A stretch of DNA of 24,340 bases, from contig CAJMOP010000020.1 in NCBI GenBank assembly GCA_905215115.1, forward strand, positions 1-24,340, given 5' to 3'. Positions 1-6,648 of the stretch are shown piece by piece. The notes below the pieces were generated by a model. That model was not told the origin of the DNA. It was given only the letters and a program-made list of their open reading frames with translations, and did no database searches. Each line of letters begins with the position of its first letter. Within the stretch, counting starts at the first letter, position 1. Made by a program: the position numbers and the translations under genes. Source of the stretch: an uncultured bacterium (lineage in GTDB: Bacteria > Actinomycetota > Coriobacteriia > Coriobacteriales > Coriobacteriaceae).

Positions 1-504
1 GCGCTGATCGAGGCGCTCGACCGCCCCGAGGCGCAGACCCGCTGGGAGGCCCTCGATGCCCTGACGGCGCTCGCTACCACCTGCCCCGAGCAGCTGGGCG
101 ATGCCTTTGAGGGCGCCGAGACTGCATTGTTCGACGAGATCTCCTCCACGCTGCGCTATGCCGCCTTCCGCCTGCTGTGCGTGTGGGGCGCCACGAGCGT
201 TGAGCGTTCGCGCGAGGCTTGGCCTATCCTGGACGAGGCCATCCAGTGCTACCACGGCGACCTTGAGTATCGCGACATGCTCGGTTGCCTGTACGAGTTT
301 TGCCAGGGCGAGATCGACGCCGAGGTTGCCGAGAAGCTTGCGCTGCGCCTTAAGTTCGATGCCGAGAACGGTAAGGGCAGCTATCTCAAGGCCCGTTCGA
401 GCGAGATTTGCGAAATGCTTGTTAAACGTTTTGGCCTGGATCTCTCCAAAAAGAAGAAGCGTGCTAGCGTTAAAAAATCTGACGACGCCGAAGACGAGGA
501 GTAA
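1..504 (+). CDS. HEAT-like helical repeat protein, 3' end only
   Basis: The reading frame is open from base 1 to a TAA at 502-504, so this is the C-terminal 167 residues of a gene that starts outside the window. The product is rich in alternating amphipathic helices with Ala/Leu/Glu, in the manner of HEAT or ARM repeats (for example 'RWEALDALTALA' early on and 'LRYAAFRLLCVWG' in the middle). It ends in a Lys-rich then Asp/Glu-rich tail of about 20 residues. No catalytic motif is visible. The stop codon is six bases from the next ATG, and its last codons contain GAGGAG, which serves as the ribosome binding site of the dehydrogenase gene, so the two are probably co-transcribed and translationally coupled. 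The family is inferred from composition only; the exact function is unknown. Confidence 0.75.
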   Translation, partial: ALIEALDRPEAQTRWEALDALTALATTCPEQLGDAFEGAETALFDEISSTLRYAAFRLLCVWGATSVERSREAWPILDEAIQCYHGDLEYRDMLGCLYEFCQGEIDAEVAEKLALRLKFDAENGKGSYLKARSSEICEMLVKRFGLDLSKKKKRASVKKSDDAEDEE

Positions 505-510
505 CAGATT

Positions 511-1596
511 ATGGCGCACGATGTAGTCCTGATTCCCGGTGACGGTATCGGTCCCGAGATTACGCAGGCCATGCGCCGCGTGGTCGAGGCCACCGGTGTC
601 CAGATCAATTGGAACGTCCAGGAGGCCGGCGCCGGCGTCATGGACGAGTTTGGCACGCCGCTGCCCCAACATGTGCTCGATGCGGTTGCCGAGACTAAGG
701 TTGCCATCAAGGGCCCCATCACCACACCGGTCGGTACGGGCTTCCGCAGCGTCAACGTGGCCCTGCGCAAGCACTTCGACCTGTACGCTTGCGTGCGCCC
801 TTGCCTGTCGCAGCCGGGCGACGGCTCGCGCTTCCGTGACGTCGATCTGGTCATCGTGCGCGAGAACACCGAGGACCTCTACGCCGGTATCGAGTTCGAT
901 GGGGGCGCTGCCGAGGTCGAGGAACTCTCGCAGCTCGTCGAGCGCTCGGGCCAAAAGACCTTCGCCGCTGATTCCGCCATCTCGATCAAGCCCATCTCCA
1001 TCGCCAAGAGCCGCCGCATTGTGGAGTACGCCTTTGAGTACGCCCGCCGCTGCGGCCGCAAAAAGGTGACGGCTGTGCACAAGGCCAACATCATGAAGGC
1101 GACCGACGGCCTGTTCCTGCGCGTTGCGCGCGAGGTGGCCGCCAACTATCCCGATATCGAGTTCAACGACAAGATTGTCGACGCCACCTGCATGGGCCTG
1201 GTCCAGAACCCCAACGACTTCGATGTCCTGGTGCTGCCCAACCTGTACGGCGACATCGTGAGCGACCTGTGCGCCGGCCTGGTGGGCGGCTTAGGGATGG
1301 CCCCCGGCTCCAACATCGGTGCCGACTGCGCCATCTTCGAGGCGACGCACGGCTCCGCGCCCGATATCGCTGGCCAGGATATCGCTAACCCCACGGCCGA
1401 GATTCTGTCTGCGGCTATGATGCTCGATCACCTGGGCGAGAACGACGCGGCCAATCGTATTCGCGCCGCCGTTTCTGCCACGCTCGACGAGGGTGAGCAG
1501 GTCACCGGCGACGTTCGTCGTGCCCAGACCGGCTCCGTTGAGGGCGCTGTGGGCACGCAGGCCTTTGCCGATGCCGTTATCGCGCACCTGGCCTAA
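511..1596 (+). CDS. NAD-type isocitrate dehydrogenase (isocitrate/isopropylmalate dehydrogenase family)
   Basis: This 361-residue protein is a complete beta-decarboxylating dehydrogenase. It should oxidise isocitrate to 2-oxoglutarate in the cytoplasm. The substrate loop SVNVALR (residues 80-86) with Ser80 and Asn82 is the isocitrate-type loop. Arg96, Arg117, Tyr124, Lys191, Asp248 and Asp252 (YGDIVSD) are the expected substrate and metal ligands. The coenzyme segment reads EATHGSAPDIAGQDIANPTA (277-296). Asp285-Ile286 stand where the E. coli NADP enzyme has Lys-Tyr, which is the pattern of NAD-using members. The length is that of the short NAD-linked class. The ATG sits 9 bases after GAGGAG. 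Isopropylmalate or homoisocitrate dehydrogenase is less likely because of the SxNxxLR loop and the absence of leu genes nearby. Confidence 0.88.
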   Translation: MAHDVVLIPGDGIGPEITQAMRRVVEATGVQINWNVQEAGAGVMDEFGTPLPQHVLDAVAETKVAIKGPITTPVGTGFRSVNVALRKHFDLYACVRPCLSQPGDGSRFRDVDLVIVRENTEDLYAGIEFDGGAAEVEELSQLVERSGQKTFAADSAISIKPISIAKSRRIVEYAFEYARRCGRKKVTAVHKANIMKATDGLFLRVAREVAANYPDIEFNDKIVDATCMGLVQNPNDFDVLVLPNLYGDIVSDLCAGLVGGLGMAPGSNIGADCAIFEATHGSAPDIAGQDIANPTAEILSAAMMLDHLGENDAANRIRAAVSATLDEGEQVTGDVRRAQTGSVEGAVGTQAFADAVIAHLA

Positions 1597-1655
1597 GGCA
1601 TGCAGACTGCAAACGCCTAAATAGTACTTAAGTGTTTGCGTATAACCTGAGAATC

Positions 1656-1690
1656 AATACGCCCGGCGCTCTGTCGGGCGTATTCTATTG
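1656..1690 (+). terminator. Hairpin terminator after the dehydrogenase gene
   Basis: A perfect 10-bp inverted repeat (AATACGCCCG at 1656-1665 with CGGGCGTATT at 1675-1684) has a 9-nt loop. The downstream tract is only moderately T-rich. A weaker 8-bp stem (1609-1616 with 1632-1639, one wobble pair) lies just before it. Confidence 0.65.
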
Positions 1691-1722
1691 CGGACTATGT
1701 TTCCTAACAAGGAGTAACCGAT

Positions 1723-2808
1723 ATGGGTTTGATTCAAAAGAAGGACGAGAAGGACGAGATCGACGGCATCCAGGTCATCGAGCGCGGCGAAGGCCCCAAT
1801 GGTGACGAGGATGAGAAGATCGATCTGGTCGCCGGTACGTCTGCCGAGCACATTGCCGCCGGTACGACGGCCGAGGAGGAGGACGCCCGTCTGGAGGCTC
1901 AGATCGCCGCAGATGCCGCTGACGAGAATCTGATGCCTGAGGAACAGGACGAGGACGACGACTCCGACGCGGACGATCACGTATCCAAGCACAAGAAGAC
2001 GATGATTGCCGCCTTTGTGGTTGCAGTCGTGATCGCTGCGGTGGTCGGCTTCTTTATTGGCAATGGCGGCTTTGGCGGCAAGGGCGTCGGTTCGTCGACC
2101 CTGACCGAGGACCAGCTCGATTCGACCGTGGCAAGCTATAGTTATAACGGCAAGAAGAGCGACATCACCGCGCGCGAGGCCATCGAGAGCCAGTACAGCC
2201 TCGATACCGTCAAGGATAGCGATGGCAACTACACCGCTCCTTCTGCCGATGTCATCCTGTCCTACGTGCGCAACAAGATTCTGCTCGATGCTGCCGAGGA
2301 CGAGGGCATTACCGTCTCTTCTAAGGAGATGAAGAAGTACGCCGAGGATTCCATCGGCACTTCGGACTACAAGACCATGGCAAAACAGTACGGCGTGTCC
2401 AAGGATCAGGCCAAGCAGATCGTCCGTCAGTCCGCGACGCTGCAGAAGCTCTACAAGAAGAAGGTGGGCGATGCTTCCGCGAGCATGCCGACCGCTCCGA
2501 CCGAGCCTTCTGACGGCAACGAGGAGACTGCGAGCAAGGACTACGCCGACTACATCATCAAACTTGCCGGCGACGAGTGGGATAGCTCGAAGGGCACCTG
2601 GAAGGACGCCGACAGCACCTACGCTAAGGCCTTCGCCGACGATGCCTTTACCGCCGATAGCGCCACCTATAAGCAGGCCATGACCGCCTATTACACTGCT
2701 TACCAGCAGTACTCCTCGCAGGCTTCGAGCGCCAGCTCCAAGTGGACCGAGTATGCCAACGGCCTGTACGCCAAGGCCAACATCAGCATCTACGGCCTGT
2801 TTGCTTAA
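1723..2808 (+). CDS. Membrane-anchored protein with acidic cytoplasmic N-terminus and SurA-N-like exterior
   Basis: The 361-residue product has three parts. Residues 1-90 are strongly acidic and low in complexity, with many Asp/Glu runs. A basic cluster (KHKKT) precedes one transmembrane segment at about 93-112. The remainder is a Lys/Ala/Ser-rich exported region. Residues about 160-250 ('VRNKILLDAAEDEGITVSSKEMKKYAEDS...YGVSKDQAKQIVR') resemble the helical N-terminal chaperone segment of SurA/trigger-factor-like foldases. No parvulin catalytic domain follows; instead there is a Ser/Ala/Tyr-rich helical tail. The orientation, acidic side in and foldase-like side out, fits the positive-inside rule. 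AAGGAG lies 8 bases before the ATG. It is monocistronic between two terminators. The SurA-N assignment is by pattern and is tentative. Confidence 0.75.
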   Translation: MGLIQKKDEKDEIDGIQVIERGEGPNGDEDEKIDLVAGTSAEHIAAGTTAEEEDARLEAQIAADAADENLMPEEQDEDDDSDADDHVSKHKKTMIAAFVVAVVIAAVVGFFIGNGGFGGKGVGSSTLTEDQLDSTVASYSYNGKKSDITAREAIESQYSLDTVKDSDGNYTAPSADVILSYVRNKILLDAAEDEGITVSSKEMKKYAEDSIGTSDYKTMAKQYGVSKDQAKQIVRQSATLQKLYKKKVGDASASMPTAPTEPSDGNEETASKDYADYIIKLAGDEWDSSKGTWKDADSTYAKAFADDAFTADSATYKQAMTAYYTAYQQYSSQASSASSKWTEYANGLYAKANISIYGLFA

Positions 2809-2851
2809 AGGTTGCCCGAGCTTTCGAGCACGAAGTCGAAATATCTGATTG

Positions 2852-2886
2852 AGCCCGCTAGAACGTCGTTCTGGCGGGCTTTTTGC
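2852..2886 (+). terminator. Strong intrinsic terminator
   Basis: AGCCCGCTAGAAC (2852-2864) pairs with GTTCTGGCGGGCT (2868-2880) through 13 pairs with one wobble and a 3-nt loop, followed by TTTTT. It closes the membrane-protein gene. Confidence 0.9.
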
Positions 2887-2917
2887 GTTGAGGGCGTGAT
2901 TGGCGGCTTAATTATGG

Positions 2918-3157
2918 CTATTCATCTTTAAGTCCAAAGAGGTTATCGGCTTCATCGTCAGGCATATATTCCAGCACATCGCCCGGTTGGCAGTCGAGAG
3001 CCCGGCATATCGCGTCAAGAGTTGAAAAGCGCACGGCAGAAACCTTGCCCGTCTTGATACGCGACATATTGACCTGGGAGATACCCACGCGTTCCGCAAG
3101 CTCTTTGGATGAAATCTTGCGTTCGGCAAGCATGCGGTCGAGCCGCAGAATAATCAT
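2918..3157 (-). CDS. Small XRE-family (Cro/CI-type) transcriptional regulator
   Basis: This 79-residue protein is almost entirely one helix-turn-helix domain. 'SSKELAERVGISQVNMSRIKTGK' (about 17-39) is the HTH, followed by 'RFSTLDAICRALDCQPGDVLEYMPD', the typical end of the short YozG-like XRE class. It has no effector domain. It is transcribed after the DUF2975 membrane-protein gene with a 9-base gap, so the two form one operon. XRE-DUF2975 pairs are a recurrent arrangement in Firmicutes and Actinomycetota. The inverted repeats over the shared promoter (3831-3861) are plausible binding sites. A second open frame over the same DNA (2908-3129) lacks family features. Confidence 0.9.
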   Translation of the reverse strand: MIILRLDRMLAERKISSKELAERVGISQVNMSRIKTGKVSAVRFSTLDAICRALDCQPGDVLEYMPDDEADNLFGLKDE

Positions 3158-3166
3158 GGATTCCCC

Positions 3167-3805
3167 CTAGAGCAACTCGTCATCTTGTTTTTGCAGGATA
3201 CACCCGTACTGGAAGACGCTGGCAATCAGGCTAATAATCAGGCCTGCAAAGACCATAGAGAGGTCGAGGTGCTGGCCACCAAGCGCATCCGTAAAGTTGC
3301 CGCCAAATCCTGAGAGTATCAGCCCCGTGACTATGGCACCAAGAAGCTTCACAGCAACGCCGCCAATAAGGAACAAATGTCCTACTTGACGTAGTATGCG
3401 GATGCATTCGAGGTCAAAGGGCCTGCCCGCCTTTTCAATGGCGGAGAAAAACCTGTATGCGCTTAGCGCGATGGCAAGCGCGAGGCATGCCATCATGCCG
3501 CTCCCTATGGCAGTATGACCGTCGTGCGCGACAAGCATAAGAGGAGTCTGTTCATTGGTGCCGACGAGAGCGAGAATTGGCCCTTCGCTAGCCTCAAGCT
3601 CTACGGATTGGAGACAGAACCCTTGGGAGAGGCTAGGCAATATGAGTAGATCGTAGATTGCAATGACTGCGAGGAGTCCCAGAGCGAGCGCCACGATGGT
3701 GCAGATTGTGCCCCATTTGCAGTAGCGAGTGAGCTTCCTCAGTTTGGCTATTGCCTGTTCACGGTCGATGGCTTCATTCGATTTGGATACGTTCCAGCGG
3801 ATCAT
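3167..3805 (-). CDS. DUF2975 family membrane protein
   Basis: The 212-residue product has four hydrophobic segments, at about 32-54, 104-122, 139-162 and 182-202. This is the usual layout of DUF2975 proteins, which travel with a small XRE regulator as here. The start at 3805 is chosen because GGAGGAGCT lies directly before that ATG (protein begins MIRWNVSK). The frame stays open for five codons upstream to another ATG at 3820, but those codons are the ribosome binding site itself. The biochemical function of the family is unknown; a role as sensor or regulator partner of the XRE protein is inference from the pairing. Confidence 0.82.
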   Translation of the reverse strand: MIRWNVSKSNEAIDREQAIAKLRKLTRYCKWGTICTIVALALGLLAVIAIYDLLILPSLSQGFCLQSVELEASEGPILALVGTNEQTPLMLVAHDGHTAIGSGMMACLALAIALSAYRFFSAIEKAGRPFDLECIRILRQVGHLFLIGGVAVKLLGAIVTGLILSGFGGNFTDALGGQHLDLSMVFAGLIISLIASVFQYGCILQKQDDELL

Positions 3806-3830
3806 AGCTCCTCCAACCAATGTCTTGGAT

Positions 3831-3874
3831 GATACTTGTATCTTATATCATACTTAATGATAAACGATAAACAA
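3831..3874 (-). promoter_or_regulatory. Promoter with overlapping operator-like palindromes for the DUF2975/XRE operon
   Basis: Read on the minus strand, TTGTTT (3874-3869) and TATGAT (3852-3847) are separated by 16 bases and lie about 40 bases upstream of the chosen start. An ATCAT-5-ATGAT inverted repeat (3847-3861) covers the -10, and GATACTTGTATC (3831-3842) lies just downstream. These would suit autoregulation by the XRE protein. Confidence 0.55.
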
Positions 3875-4040
3875 TTACAGATTAGAGTAAGAGTAAGTAA
3901 TGTTTGTGAGACGAATAGCGAGAGCTTGTGGCATATTTAGGGAGTGAGAGTTTGGCACGTGGGGGATGGACGAGTATCTAAATATCCTGCAACCGCGCAA
4001 GTGCTTCATCGGGTCTCCCTAATTCATATGGGAAAACGGC

Positions 4041-4054
4041 TGCAAACGATTGCA
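4041..4054. promoter_or_regulatory. LacI/CcpA-like palindromic operator
   Basis: TGCAAACGATTGCA fits the LacI-family pattern of TG-AA--C|G--TT-CA and is palindromic at TGCAA/TTGCA with a central CG. It could bind a catabolite or LacI-type regulator; none is encoded in this window. Confidence 0.4.
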
Positions 4055-4060
4055 AATAAC

Positions 4061-4090
4061 CGGTGAACGGTCGAAAACTACCGTTCACCG
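4061..4090. repeat. 11-bp perfect inverted repeat, CGGTGAACGGT type
   Basis: CGGTGAACGGT (4061-4071) and its exact reverse complement (4080-4090) flank an 8-base spacer. A related pair, ACGGT (4285-4289) and ACCGT (4299-4303) with a 9-base spacer, lies inside CGGTAAACGGTC/ACCGTGAACGGT at 4279-4310. A CGGTTTCAAAACCG palindrome is at 4245-4258. The recurring half-site suggests one dimeric regulator with several sites. Confidence 0.6.
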
Positions 4091-4101
4091 ATAATATCGA
4101 A

Positions 4102-4117
4102 ACTGGTTCTAACTGGT
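4102..4117. promoter_or_regulatory. Paired ACTGGT half-sites
   Basis: Two ACTGGT hexamers start at 4102 and 4112, exactly 10 bases apart. The hexamer equals the left half of the operator-like palindrome in front of agaS, so these may be accessory sites for the same GntR protein. Confidence 0.35.
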
Positions 4118-4383
4118 ATTAAGTCAAAAAGACCAATTCACAAATCTTCACAATGACCTGCATTTTTTCTACACGCCATTTTTAGCCACCCTGCGTTGTT
4201 TAGACACGAAAAAAGTTCCGATCTTTCGTCAAAGTATTTCGATACGGTTTCAAAACCGCAGGTAGAAGTGTTAACGAGCGGTAAACGGTCGATTTTTTAC
4301 CGTGAACGGTGCAAAAACGTTTTACTGTATGAATCAACGAAAGCAACCTCTTCTGTGGTGATATAGTGACAACAACACGTCAC

Positions 4384-4399
4384 GTGGTTACTACCAGTT
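4384..4399. promoter_or_regulatory. GntR-type operator in front of the PTS operon
   Basis: CGTGGTTACTACCAGT shares 13 consecutive bases (TGGTTACTACCAG) with the site at 8676-8691 before agaS. It has the T-GGT-N4-ACC-A layout seen for HutC-subfamily GntR regulators of amino sugar genes (DasR/NagR class). A TATAGT hexamer at 4363-4368 could be the -10, which would put this site over the start of transcription. The regulator gene at 7906-8637 is the natural candidate. Confidence 0.6.
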
Positions 4400-4460
4400 G
4401 AGAGACCACTGGTTCTCAAAGAACGCTTTCCAAGAAGCTTTAAGGGCGATTGCCCGTTGG

Positions 4461-4505
4461 CTTCCGAACATCATCGGACTCAGATCGTACACACCTTCGG
4501 AAGGG
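4461..4505 (+). promoter_or_regulatory. Leader hairpin overlapping the IIA ribosome binding site
   Basis: CTTCCGAA (4461-4468) is complementary to TTCGGAAG (4496-4503), and the latter overlaps the SD sequence GGAAGGG (4499-4505) of the gene starting at 4514. In RNA this 8-bp stem would cover the ribosome binding site. A TTGAGA/TCTCAA stem (4399-4404 with 4415-4420) sits upstream in the same leader. Functional meaning is inferred. Confidence 0.4.
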
Positions 4506-4513
4506 AAATTTGA

Positions 4514-4957
4514 ATGGTTGGCTTTATTCTTACCGGTCATGGACAGTTCGCACCCGGCCTCGCAAGCGCTATCGCTATGGTCGCTGGCGACCAGCCCGCT
4601 TTTACCGTCGTTCCTTTTGAGGGCGACCAGGCTGCTTCCTACGGTGAGGATCTCCGCGCCGCTATTACCGCCATGCGCGAGGAGTGCGATGGCGTGCTCG
4701 TCTTTACCGACCTGCTTGGTGGTACCCCGTTCAACCAGGCAATGATGATTGCCCAGGATGTCGACAACGTCGAGATTCTGACTGGAACTAACCTTCCCAT
4801 GGTTATTGAGCTTCTGTTCCTCCGCGGCAACGCCACGCTCGCCGAGCTTGGCGAGCAGGCCGTGACCGTTGGCCAGACGGGCATCACCGCCCAGACGGTC
4901 GCTTCCGTCGCTGGTGCCGAGGAAGAGGATATCTTCGGCGACGAGGACGGCATCTAA
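4514..4957 (+). CDS. PTS system mannose/sorbose-family EIIA component
   Basis: The 147-residue cytoplasmic protein is a whole EIIA of the mannose superfamily. It takes phosphate from HPr and passes it to EIIB. 'MVGFILTGHGQFAPGL' places the phosphorylated histidine at His9 in the usual GHG context. 'VFTDLLGGTPFNQA' (about 63-76) is the second conserved motif. The C-terminus carries a short acidic extension (GAEEEDIFGDEDG). The SD GGAAGGG lies 8 bases upstream. The stop overlaps the next start (TAATG), so it is translationally coupled to yajC. Position next to agaS and a nagA-type gene suggests N-acetylgalactosamine/galactosamine as substrate (an agaF-like role), but the sequence alone does not fix the sugar. 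Confidence 0.93.
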   Translation: MVGFILTGHGQFAPGLASAIAMVAGDQPAFTVVPFEGDQAASYGEDLRAAITAMREECDGVLVFTDLLGGTPFNQAMMIAQDVDNVEILTGTNLPMVIELLFLRGNATLAELGEQAVTVGQTGITAQTVASVAGAEEEDIFGDEDGI

Positions 4958-5238
4958 TGGCCGATTTCGGAGCCAGTGTTCTGAGTTCCTCGGTCGCTCT
5001 TTTGGGCCTGCTTGTCATCATGGGCTTGATTTACACCATCTGGTCGCAAATCAACATGAAGAAGAAGCAGAAGTACTTCAAGGAGCTGCACACGGAGCTC
5101 AAGCCGGGTCAGGAGGTTCTTTTCGCCGGCGGTATCTACGGAACCGTCAAAGGCATCGAAGGCGAAAAGGTCCAGATCAAAGTCCGATCCGGTGCCGTCG
5201 TAGATGTTTCGCGTTACGCGATTCAGGAGATTAAGTAA
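4957..5238 (+). CDS. yajC: YajC-family membrane protein within the PTS operon
   Basis: The 93-residue protein has one N-terminal transmembrane helix (about 9-30), a basic stretch (MKKKQKYFKEL) and a small beta domain with 'LKPGQEVLFAGGIYGTVKGIEGEKVQIKVRSGAVVDVSRYAI', the hallmark of YajC, the auxiliary subunit of SecDF-YajC. Its ATG overlaps the IIA stop by one base. It is placed inside a PTS operon rather than beside secD/secF. YajC-like genes are also known in some streptococcal mannose-family PTS operons, for example the hyaluronan-related one, so a dedicated role in assembling or stabilising the IIC/IID membrane complex is a reasonable inference. Confidence 0.9.
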   Translation: MADFGASVLSSSVALLGLLVIMGLIYTIWSQINMKKKQKYFKELHTELKPGQEVLFAGGIYGTVKGIEGEKVQIKVRSGAVVDVSRYAIQEIK

Positions 5239-5274
5239 CTGTCGTCAGCAATCAACGAAAGGAAGCTGATCAAC

Positions 5275-5757
5275 ATGGCAGAACCCAACATTCTTCTTAC
5301 CCGCATCGATAACCGACTGGTTCATGGTCAGGTCGCGACCCAGTGGAACTCCACCCTGGGCTCCAACCTCATCCTCGTCGCCAACGACGATGTGTCGACC
5401 AACACCATGCGTCAGAACCTCATGAAGATGGCCGCTCCCGCCGGCGTCGCTACGCGTTTCTTCTCCCTGCAGAAGACCATCGACGTCATTGGCAAGGCGA
5501 GCCCGCGCCAGAAGATCTTCATCGTGGCCGAAACACCGGAAGACGTGCTTACGCTCGTCAAGGGCGGTGTGCCTATAAAGAAGGTAAACATCGGCAACAT
5601 GCACATGTCGGAAGGAAAGCGCCAAGTCGCCACCTCCGTCGCAGTTAACGACGAGGATGTCGCTGCGTTTAAAGAGCTGCAGGAATTGGGGGTGGAGTTG
5701 GAGATCAGGCGCGTTCCGAGCACGCCTGTTGAGGACACGAGCAAGCTCTTCTCGTAA
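5275..5757 (+). CDS. PTS system mannose/sorbose-family EIIB component
   Basis: The 160-residue cytoplasmic protein is a full EIIB. 'ILLTRIDNRLVHGQVATQW' contains the phosphorylated His17 in the RxDxRxxHGQV signature. 'LVKGGVPIKKVNIGNMHMSEGKR' (94-116) is the second family motif. It transfers phosphate from EIIA to the sugar bound by IIC/IID. AGGAAG lies upstream of the ATG. It is separated from yajC by 36 bases and from IIC by 90 bases that hold intercistronic hairpins. It is the functional counterpart of the degenerate paralogue at 16139-16621, with which it shares 86 of 160 residues by hand alignment. Confidence 0.94.
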   Translation: MAEPNILLTRIDNRLVHGQVATQWNSTLGSNLILVANDDVSTNTMRQNLMKMAAPAGVATRFFSLQKTIDVIGKASPRQKIFIVAETPEDVLTLVKGGVPIKKVNIGNMHMSEGKRQVATSVAVNDEDVAAFKELQELGVELEIRRVPSTPVEDTSKLFS

Positions 5758-5773
5758 TCCTCATGATCCACGT

Positions 5774-5823
5774 TGTCAGGAATGAAACCCTGACATTCTG
5801 TACGTGAAATCCAAAGTGCGTAC
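5774..5823 (+). other. Intercistronic hairpins between IIB and IIC
   Basis: TGTCAGG (5774-5780) pairs with CCTGACA (5789-5795) around an 8-nt loop, and GTACG (5800-5804) pairs with CGTAC (5819-5823). There is no T tract, so these are more likely RNA processing or stability elements than terminators. Confidence 0.4.
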
Positions 5824-5847
5824 ATACATTTTGAAAGGAGGAGCAAG

Positions 5848-6648
5848 ATGGAATACTCGATCATCCAGGTCGCTCTGGTCTTCATCGTCACGTTCGTCGC
5901 GGCAATCGACCAGTTCAACTTCCTCGAGTCTCTCTATCAGCCCATCGTCACCGGCGCCGTCATCGGTCTTATCCTTGGCGACCTCAACACCGGTCTTCTC
6001 GTGGGTGGTACTTATCAGCTCATGACGATCGGCAACATGCCGATCGGAGGCGCTCAGCCGCCTAACGCCGTCATCGGCGGCATCATGGCAGCCATTCTCG
6101 CTATCGCTACGGGCCTCGAGCCCAACGCGGCAGTCGGCCTTGCCATTCCGTTCGCTCTGCTTGGTCAGCTCGGCGTTACCCTGGTCTTCACGCTTATGTC
6201 GCCGCTCATGTCCTCTGCGGACAACATGGCTCACAACGCTGACACCAAGGGTATCGAGCGTCTGAACTATTTCGCCATGGCTCTGCTCGGCCTGATCTTC
6301 GCCGTCGTCGTCACCCTGTTCTTCATCGCTGGCGCCACCATCGGTCAGACCATCGCTTCCGCCATCCCGACTTGGCTGCAGACCGGTCTCTCCGCTGCAG
6401 GCGGCATGATGCGCTTCGTCGGCTTCGCCGTCCTGCTCAAGGTTATGATGAACCGCGATATGTGGGGCTTCTTCCTCATGGGCTTTGGCCTCGCGCTCAT
6501 CACCGTTGCCAACGATTCTCTGGCAACCCCTGCTCTGCTCATCCTCGCTCTCATCGGCTTCGGCATCGCTTTCTGGGACTTCCAGCAGCAGACCGAGCTG
6601 AAGGGTGCAGCTGTTTCTGACGGAGGTGACTTCGAAGATGGCATCTAA
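5848..6648 (+). CDS. PTS system mannose/sorbose-family EIIC component
   Basis: The 266-residue polytopic membrane protein starts 'MEYSIIQVALVFIVTFVAAIDQFNFLESLYQPIVTGAVIGLILGDLNTGLLVGGTYQLM', the conserved opening of mannose-family IIC proteins. 'GNMPIGGAQPPNAVIGGIMAAI' follows. It forms the sugar channel together with IID. Length is normal for the family. AAAGGAGGAGC lies immediately upstream, a very strong ribosome binding site. Its last 11 bases overlap the start of the IID gene, as is usual for this pair. It is AgaW-like by context; the exact hexose or hexosamine is not determined by sequence. Confidence 0.94.
   Translation: MEYSIIQVALVFIVTFVAAIDQFNFLESLYQPIVTGAVIGLILGDLNTGLLVGGTYQLMTIGNMPIGGAQPPNAVIGGIMAAILAIATGLEPNAAVGLAIPFALLGQLGVTLVFTLMSPLMSSADNMAHNADTKGIERLNYFAMALLGLIFAVVVTLFFIAGATIGQTIASAIPTWLQTGLSAAGGMMRFVGFAVLLKVMMNRDMWGFFLMGFGLALITVANDSLATPALLILALIGFGIAFWDFQQQTELKGAAVSDGGDFEDGI

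Larger units (their letters stand above)
3806..4513. other. 708-base intergenic regulatory region upstream of the PTS operon
   Basis: No credible gene is present; the frame starting at 4398 runs into the IIA gene in the wrong frame and resembles nothing. The left 70 bases hold the leftward promoter. About 3880-4030 shows nothing I can name. From 4041 onward the DNA is AT-rich and packed with short palindromes: a LacI-type site, CGGT-type inverted repeats, ACTGGT half-sites and a GntR-type operator, followed by a leader hairpin next to the ribosome binding site. This density of sites suggests the PTS operon is controlled by several regulators. Confidence 0.7.

Noticed and set aside
4398..4745. 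115-codon open frame starting in the PTS leader
   Set aside because: It overlaps the EIIA gene in another frame; EIIA is a complete, recognisable protein with its own ribosome binding site.
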